From an uncultured Lentisphaeria bacterium (lineage in GTDB: Bacteria; Verrucomicrobiota; Lentisphaeria; Victivallales; Victivallaceae): 64,000 nucleotides of DNA. Location: the NCBI GenBank assembly GCA_949298075.1, contig CASFVA010000025.1, positions 1 to 64,000 of the forward strand, in the 5' to 3' direction. A program made the position numbers and the translations under genes. This document shows positions 59,494-64,000 of this stretch, in pieces. The notes below the pieces were generated by a model. It did not search any database and had not been told where the DNA came from. It saw nothing but the letters and a program-made list of their open reading frames with translations. The number at the start of each line of letters is the position of its first letter. Position 1 is the stretch's first letter.

Positions 59494-61278
59494 TCAGGAC
59501 TGAACCAGCCGTCCCATAGGTCCGATCAGTCGGTGATCACTGAATTCCAGACGGGTTTCCAGCAGGCCGTGGAGTTCGAAGATTACAATCTCGTTGCTGC
59601 CTTCGTGCAGCAGGGGACGCGGCACATACAAGGTGTATTGGGGGCCGATGTTCCAGTAGCGGCCGATGTTGACGCCGTTGATCCAGACATAGCCCCGGAC
59701 GCCCCGGGGGAATTTGAGATAAGTGTCCTCTGGCTTGTCCACATTGAGCCAGCCGCGGTAGAATCCCGGTTCCGAGCTGGATGGCAGCTGTCTGGTGAAA
59801 TTCAAGCCGCTGACCGAATCAAGCGGCAACGGGCGAATTTCCCAATCCTCCAGCTGCATGGTAATGCCTGCCCGGGCGCATCCGGTTAATCCTTTGCGTT
59901 CTTCGTCCATTATCGGCGCAAAGTTGATTCGGCCCATGTTTTCCACGAGAATGTCCAAACGGGAGTTGTCCTCTGCCACGGACAATTCGAATGAACAATC
60001 CGGATCGTTGCGGTACAACGTGGCGATCGGATTGCCGTTCAGCATGACAATGGCACGGTCGCGCATGCCGAACAAACGGTGCGGTCCGCTGTTGAAGCGA
60101 TGAACCGTGGTTGTATACATAATCAGCCCGAATGACTGGCCGAAGTTTTCCATCGGTTCGGGGAGGGGGCGGCGAATCGGAGCGGACAGCTGGTCCAGTG
60201 ATGCGGCCAGCGACACATATTCGGTTGCTTCGATCGGCGGATAAGCGACTCCGGCGTGCGGCGCCGGAGCCGAGGTACTGCCGGGGCAGAATTCCTCAAT
60301 CACGCTCTGAACTGCAAAATATTTAGGGGTGGCGTTGCCTCCCTCGTCCAGAATGGCATCAACCTCGTAACTGGTCAAGCGGGAAATGTATTGATTGCCG
60401 GCTGGTTCATAGTTCGCGCCGCTGGTGAAACCGAAGTTGGTGCCGCCGTGGAACATGTAACAGTTGAAGTGGTTTTTTCCGGCCATAAGGGCACGGATAT
60501 CTGAGGCGACATCATTTTCGTGGTGATGCAACGGTGTCCTTCCCCAATGCCAGCCCATTCCGACCCACAATTCCATGACCAAGTGCGGATTGGCGTATCC
60601 GGTATTGATGGAGTCAAGCCGGTCAAAGGCTGCGTCGGGGTTGTTGCGGCAATTGACGGCGGCAGGCAGCGAAGGCAGAGTGCCGCCGTACAGATATGCC
60701 GGGGTCTCTCCGTCGGAAGTGAAAAGCTGTACGTCAACTTCTTCGGCCAGCAGCATTTCCCGGATTTTTTCAAGGTGGGCGGTGCCGCCGCAAAAACTGT
60801 CGCCGTATTCATTTTCGACTTGCATAGCGATAATGGGCCCGCCGTGGGTGCATTGCAGCGGTGTCAACTGCGGCAGCAGACGGGAAAAATATTTTTTCAC
60901 CGCGTCCAGATACTGCGGATTGTTACAGCGCAGCCGCATCCCGGGTTTGCCCAGCAGCCAGCCCGGCAAGCCGCCGAGATCGCACTCGGAACAAATGTAA
61001 GGGCCGGGACGCACCATTACCATCAAACCCAGTTCGCCGGCCAGGCGGATAAAGGCGGCGACATCCAGAATTCCGGAAAAATCGAACTCTCCCTCGTATT
61101 TTTCATGAAGATGCCAGGCGCAATAGGTTTCCACCGTATTCAGACCGCATTGCCGAAGTTTGACCAGGCGGTCGCGCCATTGTTCGGGCCGGGTTCTGAA
61201 ATAGTGGATGGCTCCGGATCTGATTTGCACCGGGTGATCGTCAATTTTGATTTGCCCGTCACTGAAAACACATTTCAT
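59494..61278 (-). CDS. GH35 beta-galactosidase, cytoplasmic
   Basis: A 594-residue glycoside hydrolase family 35 enzyme that releases terminal beta-linked galactose. The N-terminal SGAIHYFRTRPEQWRDRLVKLRQCGLNTVETY and SECDLGGLPGWLL are GH35 signatures. The acid/base is Glu157 in QVENEYG and the nucleophile Glu236 in VMELWVGMGWHWG. Two beta-sandwich regions follow. No signal peptide is seen, so it works on imported disaccharides. AAGGTGA precedes the ATG. The AraC gene reads in the opposite direction from the shared 138 bp region and probably controls it. Confidence 0.94.
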   Translation of the reverse strand: MKCVFSDGQIKIDDHPVQIRSGAIHYFRTRPEQWRDRLVKLRQCGLNTVETYCAWHLHEKYEGEFDFSGILDVAAFIRLAGELGLMVMVRPGPYICSECDLGGLPGWLLGKPGMRLRCNNPQYLDAVKKYFSRLLPQLTPLQCTHGGPIIAMQVENEYGDSFCGGTAHLEKIREMLLAEEVDVQLFTSDGETPAYLYGGTLPSLPAAVNCRNNPDAAFDRLDSINTGYANPHLVMELWVGMGWHWGRTPLHHHENDVASDIRALMAGKNHFNCYMFHGGTNFGFTSGANYEPAGNQYISRLTSYEVDAILDEGGNATPKYFAVQSVIEEFCPGSTSAPAPHAGVAYPPIEATEYVSLAASLDQLSAPIRRPLPEPMENFGQSFGLIMYTTTVHRFNSGPHRLFGMRDRAIVMLNGNPIATLYRNDPDCSFELSVAEDNSRLDILVENMGRINFAPIMDEERKGLTGCARAGITMQLEDWEIRPLPLDSVSGLNFTRQLPSSSEPGFYRGWLNVDKPEDTYLKFPRGVRGYVWINGVNIGRYWNIGPQYTLYVPRPLLHEGSNEIVIFELHGLLETRLEFSDHRLIGPMGRLVQS

Positions 61279-61305
61279 GATGTCACCTTTTTATGATTTG
61301 GATCG

Positions 61306-61334
61306 TTGTATTTTCTGCTGTGAGAAATTATATT
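61306..61334 (+). promoter_or_regulatory. Promoter of the AraC-type regulator
   Basis: TTGTAT (61306-61311), 17 bp spacer, TATATT (61329-61334). A minus-strand TATAAT for the GH35 gene overlaps the same position, so divergent transcription may be mutually exclusive. Confidence 0.55.
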
Positions 61335-61416
61335 TAATCCTGAACATTAGTAATATGTGACTGTTTTTTTTATATTCAATACGGTTTTTGTTGTGAAAAC
61401 ATCTATTTTGTCGCAG

Positions 61417-62232
61417 ATGGATTTTTTTCTGGTGCGTCGGAGGGGGTTTCCGGCGATTCCGACGGTTCCGCTGCCGTTTTATCCGCGTTCAGCCGGACGC
61501 ACCCGCCTGGCGCCCGGGGGCGAGGAGCGTGCCGACGGGGTGGTCAAGCCTTTTGTCGAACTTGCCTGGATCGAGTCCGGCGGGGGCCGGATGCTGGTGG
61601 AGGAACAGGAGCGCAGGATTTCCGCCGGCGATGTTGTGATTTTTTATCCCCGGGCGCCCCGGCTGAACATTGCCGGCAAAGCCGGACTCGTGGTGCGCTG
61701 GCTGGCGTTTGACGGCGATAATGCGGAATCCTGGATGCGGTCTTACGGTTATGGTTCCCTGTTGCCGGGCGTCGGTACGCCACCGGAGTCTGCTTTCAAG
61801 CGGTATGAACGGGCGTTGGTTTCCGGTACTTCCCGTGAATTGCGCCGGGCGGTGACGACGGCAACGGAGGTGGTGGAGCAGGCTGGCGCCGGCGTGGCCG
61901 GCGAGGTTGCGGATTCGAATCTGGTCACAGAATATATCACTGCGGTCGAGCGCCTGTTTTCCGACCCCGGAGCTGATGTCAACACCATTTGCGCCGAGTT
62001 GAAAATCCATCGTGCAACTCTCAGCAGGGCATTTCGGAACGCGGGCAGGGGGACGCCCGGCGCTTATCTGCGCGAAATTCGCCTGGAACATGCTTTGGAG
62101 TTTCTGGCTGCCGGATGTCCGGTCGCCGAAGTGGCGCATCGCTGCGGCTTCTGGAATGCCTCCTATTTTTCCCAGGCCGTTAAACGGATTACCGGTTTGC
62201 CGCCAGGAAAACTCCGGTCGCTGCAACAGTGA
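61417..62232 (+). CDS. AraC-family transcriptional regulator
   Basis: A 271-residue regulator from the ATG at 61417; GTG codons at 61357 and 61393 could extend it, but that stretch is A/T-rich and not protein-like. The N-terminal part is a cupin-like sensing domain (RTRLAPGGEERADGVVKPFVELAWIESGGGRMLVEEQ). The C-terminal double helix-turn-helix includes VNTICAELKIHRATLSRAFRNA and CPVAEVAHRCGFWNASYFSQAVKRITGLPPGKLR. AraC members usually activate neighbouring sugar genes; the divergent GH35 gene is the natural target. Confidence 0.9.
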   Translation: MDFFLVRRRGFPAIPTVPLPFYPRSAGRTRLAPGGEERADGVVKPFVELAWIESGGGRMLVEEQERRISAGDVVIFYPRAPRLNIAGKAGLVVRWLAFDGDNAESWMRSYGYGSLLPGVGTPPESAFKRYERALVSGTSRELRRAVTTATEVVEQAGAGVAGEVADSNLVTEYITAVERLFSDPGADVNTICAELKIHRATLSRAFRNAGRGTPGAYLREIRLEHALEFLAAGCPVAEVAHRCGFWNASYFSQAVKRITGLPPGKLRSLQQ

Positions 62233-62266
62233 CCCGGATGGTTCCGACGGCCGGGAAATGCGCCGG

Positions 62267-63349
62267 TCAACGCAGACTCAGCCAGGCAAGGACGGCCAGC
62301 AGACCGACGGCCACTGCTGCAGCCAAAGTGACAATCGCGGCAAAAACCTGTCTGGCACCTTCCGACATGGGTTCCGGATTGTCACGTTCCGGCTTCAGAT
62401 GGTTGAGATCAAGTGCCGGTCCGGAGGAGTTGCTGCGTACTCTGAGTTTATCCAGGTAGCGGCGGGCGAACTCTTTGACTTCAATCCAATCTGCCGGGCG
62501 CTCATCCGGATTTTTTGCCAGCAGCCGGTCGACAAAGTCGGAGACCTCCCGGTCAAGGTCGGGATTCATCTCTATCAGCGGGGTCGGAACTTTTTCGACG
62601 TGACTGCGCAGCATGGTGTCAATGTCTCCGTGAAAAGGTGCCGTGCCGCCGGCCAGTTCATAAAACATCACCCCAAAGCTGTAGAGGTCACTCTTAACGC
62701 TGGGGGTGCTGTTGGCTCCGGTGATCACCTCTGGGGCAGCATACATCGGCGTGGCCATGATGGAACCGCCGCTGCCGGTTCCGCCGATATTGGCCAAGCC
62801 CAGGTCGGCCAGTTTGAGCGTGTGGTCGGAGTCTCGGATCAGAAGATTCGCCGGTTTGATGTCGCCATGAGTCATTTGAAAGTTGGTCCAGGCGTATTGC
62901 ATGGCATCCGCAAGCTGAATCGAAACCCGGAGCAGAAACTCCAGCGAAATCAACTCCGGCTGCTCCATTCTGATCTCTTCCAGTGAATGCCCCGGGACAT
63001 ATTCCATCACAAAATACAGCCAGCCTTCGGGGGCGTATCCCACGTCAAGGGCCTGAACGATGTTGCGATGGTCCAGACGGGCGGCAATCCGGGATTCGCG
63101 CATGAAGTTGGCGATATATTCAGGATCATTGGAAAACTCCGGCAGCAGGCGCTTGAAAGCCACCTCGCGCTCCATTGATTCCTGACGCGCCAGATATACC
63201 ATACCGGTGTTGCCCAGGCCGAGTTCGCGCAGCAGATGATACCCGTTGATATTCTGCCCTGAAAGATCAATAAGTTCTTCGGCCATTTTCTGCGCATGCT
63301 CCGGAATTATTTCATGCTGATTCTGAACATCGACAATATAATCTGTCAT
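62267..63349 (-). CDS. Membrane-anchored Ser/Thr protein kinase (variant HGD motif)
   Basis: A 360-residue eukaryotic-type kinase from the ATG at 63349. The glycine loop is LGLGNTGMVYLA with Lys66 in VAFKRLL. The catalytic loop reads THGDIKPANLLI (residues 160-171), where the usual HRD Arg is Gly, and the metal motif is ADLGLANIG, DLG rather than DFG. The tail has a single membrane helix near the C-terminus (about residues 335-358) preceded by DNPEPMSEGARQ. It probably phosphorylates proteins at the inner membrane. An ATG at 63376 would add nine residues. It is convergent with the AraC gene and divergent from murD. Confidence 0.9.
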   Translation of the reverse strand: MTDYIVDVQNQHEIIPEHAQKMAEELIDLSGQNINGYHLLRELGLGNTGMVYLARQESMEREVAFKRLLPEFSNDPEYIANFMRESRIAARLDHRNIVQALDVGYAPEGWLYFVMEYVPGHSLEEIRMEQPELISLEFLLRVSIQLADAMQYAWTNFQMTHGDIKPANLLIRDSDHTLKLADLGLANIGGTGSGGSIMATPMYAAPEVITGANSTPSVKSDLYSFGVMFYELAGGTAPFHGDIDTMLRSHVEKVPTPLIEMNPDLDREVSDFVDRLLAKNPDERPADWIEVKEFARRYLDKLRVRSNSSGPALDLNHLKPERDNPEPMSEGARQVFAAIVTLAAAVAVGLLAVLAWLSLR

Positions 63350-63404
63350 GAGGGGGATTTCAAGCCGGTTCGGCAAATAAGGCGGGCGTCTCCTGGGAAT
63401 CAGG

Positions 63405-63432
63405 TTGTATTCGGCGTCAGGACAAGTATATT
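63405..63432 (+). promoter_or_regulatory. Promoter of murD
   Basis: TTGTAT (63405-63410), 16 bp spacer, TATATT (63427-63432). The leader to murD would be about 107 nt. Confidence 0.5.
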
Positions 63433-63545
63433 ATCTGAATGCCGTGCCGCATTGATGTCTTTGCGACGGCAACGGAATGAGGTTCATGGTGATCCGGCGG
63501 TGCCGGAGCCGAAACCGGGGGTGGAACCGCAGGGAGCTGGATTTG

Positions 63546-64000
63546 ATGAAACTGGTTGTGTTGGGTGGGGGAATTTCCGGACGTGCGGCCGTGCGTCTTG
63601 CCGAGATCCGGGGCGATTTTGCGACAATTGTCAATGACTCTGAGACGCTGGAATTGCCTGAAGCCGATCAGTATATCGTCAGCCCTGGCGTCCATCCGCT
63701 GCGGTCAGGATTGTATAGTCAGGCCGTGGAACGGGGCAGACCCATGCTCAGCGAGCTGGAGTTCGGTTTCGAAAATCTCGGCGGAATACCGGTTTTGGCG
63801 GTGACCGGCACTAACGGCAAAACCACCACCACCGAGTTGACGACCCATTTGCTCAGACGGGCCGGGCTCCGTACGGCCTTTGCCGGAAACATTGGTGTGC
63901 CGCTGTCAGAAATTGCGGCGGCGGAAGCGTTGAAGTCCCCGTCGGAGCGGCTTGAGGCGGTTGTGGTGGAAGTCAGCAGTTTTCAGCTGGAATTGTGTCG
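63546..64000 (+). CDS. murD: UDP-N-acetylmuramoylalanine--D-glutamate ligase (5' part)
   Basis: The first 151 codons of a Mur ligase cut by the right edge. It begins MKLVVLGGGISGRAAVRL, the Rossmann-type N-terminal domain, then LAVTGTNGKTTTTELTTHLL (ATP-binding P-loop) and FAGNIGVPLSEI, and ends in VVVEVSSFQLEL, all diagnostic of MurD. It adds D-glutamate to UDP-MurNAc-L-Ala in peptidoglycan synthesis. AGGGAG lies about 10 bp upstream of the ATG. Other mur or fts genes may follow outside the window. Confidence 0.94.
   Translation, partial: MKLVVLGGGISGRAAVRLAEIRGDFATIVNDSETLELPEADQYIVSPGVHPLRSGLYSQAVERGRPMLSELEFGFENLGGIPVLAVTGTNGKTTTTELTTHLLRRAGLRTAFAGNIGVPLSEIAAAEALKSPSERLEAVVVEVSSFQLELC

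Noticed and set aside
1-64000. tRNA, rRNA, CRISPR, insertion sequence, phage or attachment site
   Set aside because: I scanned gaps for T-loop patterns, repeated spacers, transposase motifs and terminal repeats and found none.

Overview
The window looks like chromosomal DNA of a PVC-superphylum bacterium, most likely a Lentisphaerota (Victivallis-like) carbohydrate degrader. The main clues are two pseudopilin genes of the type common in Lentisphaerota and Planctomycetota (an N-terminal [18 protein letters not shown]-type prepilin helix and a C-terminal H-x9-DG box), a heparinase II/III-type polysaccharide lyase, a GH35 beta-galactosidase, a Ser/Thr kinase and a 29-residue AURKAIP1/COX24 (bS22/mS38-like) ribosomal miniprotein. 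No rRNA, tRNA, CRISPR array, insertion sequence or phage gene was found. Taxonomy is inferred from gene style only.

Layout. 1-629 is a partial DUF4380-like gene (minus). 790-1260 is an Ogt-type DNA repair methyltransferase. From 1286 to 22958 everything lies on the minus strand: DUF374 acyltransferase, endonuclease III and hisH (overlapping, one promoter); a polyol dehydrogenase and a PHP-domain protein; der with a conserved hypothetical gene, then pyrF; lon, a LolA-like protein and a polysaccharide deacetylase chained by ATGA overlaps; and a DeoR-led catabolic cluster (E2, E3, fused E1, Zn-dehydrogenase, aldolase/SDR fusion, PfkB kinase) that ends in a strong terminator at 12606-12639. A sigma54-type activator (23388) reads away from it.

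The middle section holds a TauE exporter, purC with rplU, an unknown polytopic membrane protein, nagB with a ROK-like kinase, an MsbA-like ABC exporter with a HlyD-like partner and an elaborate leader, an orphan hydF, a FabB/F-type ketosynthase, an orphan OppD-type ATPase, a TPR protein and mutL. It continues with a nucleoside hydrolase and ribokinase pair, followed by a frameshifted pseudopilin gene.

The last third holds an RND efflux pump (permease plus lipoprotein adaptor) next to a PhoR/PhoB-like two-component system, with a PhoB-style tandem repeat in front of the pump. Then come an intact pseudopilin with a lyase, the bS22-like miniprotein, a TPR, RlmN and lipoprotein operon, a CstA transporter, GH35 and a divergent AraC regulator, a Ser/Thr kinase and the 5' part of murD.

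Functionally this is housekeeping (repair, translation, nucleotide and cell-wall synthesis) mixed with glycan use: lyase, beta-galactosidase and deacetylase release sugars; NagB with a ROK-like kinase, ribokinase and the DeoR cluster feed central metabolism. About a dozen promoters can be read with a shared pattern, TTGAC(A/T) or TTGCAA, a 16-17 bp spacer, and a TATATT-like -10. No search was run; all family assignments come from reading motifs.
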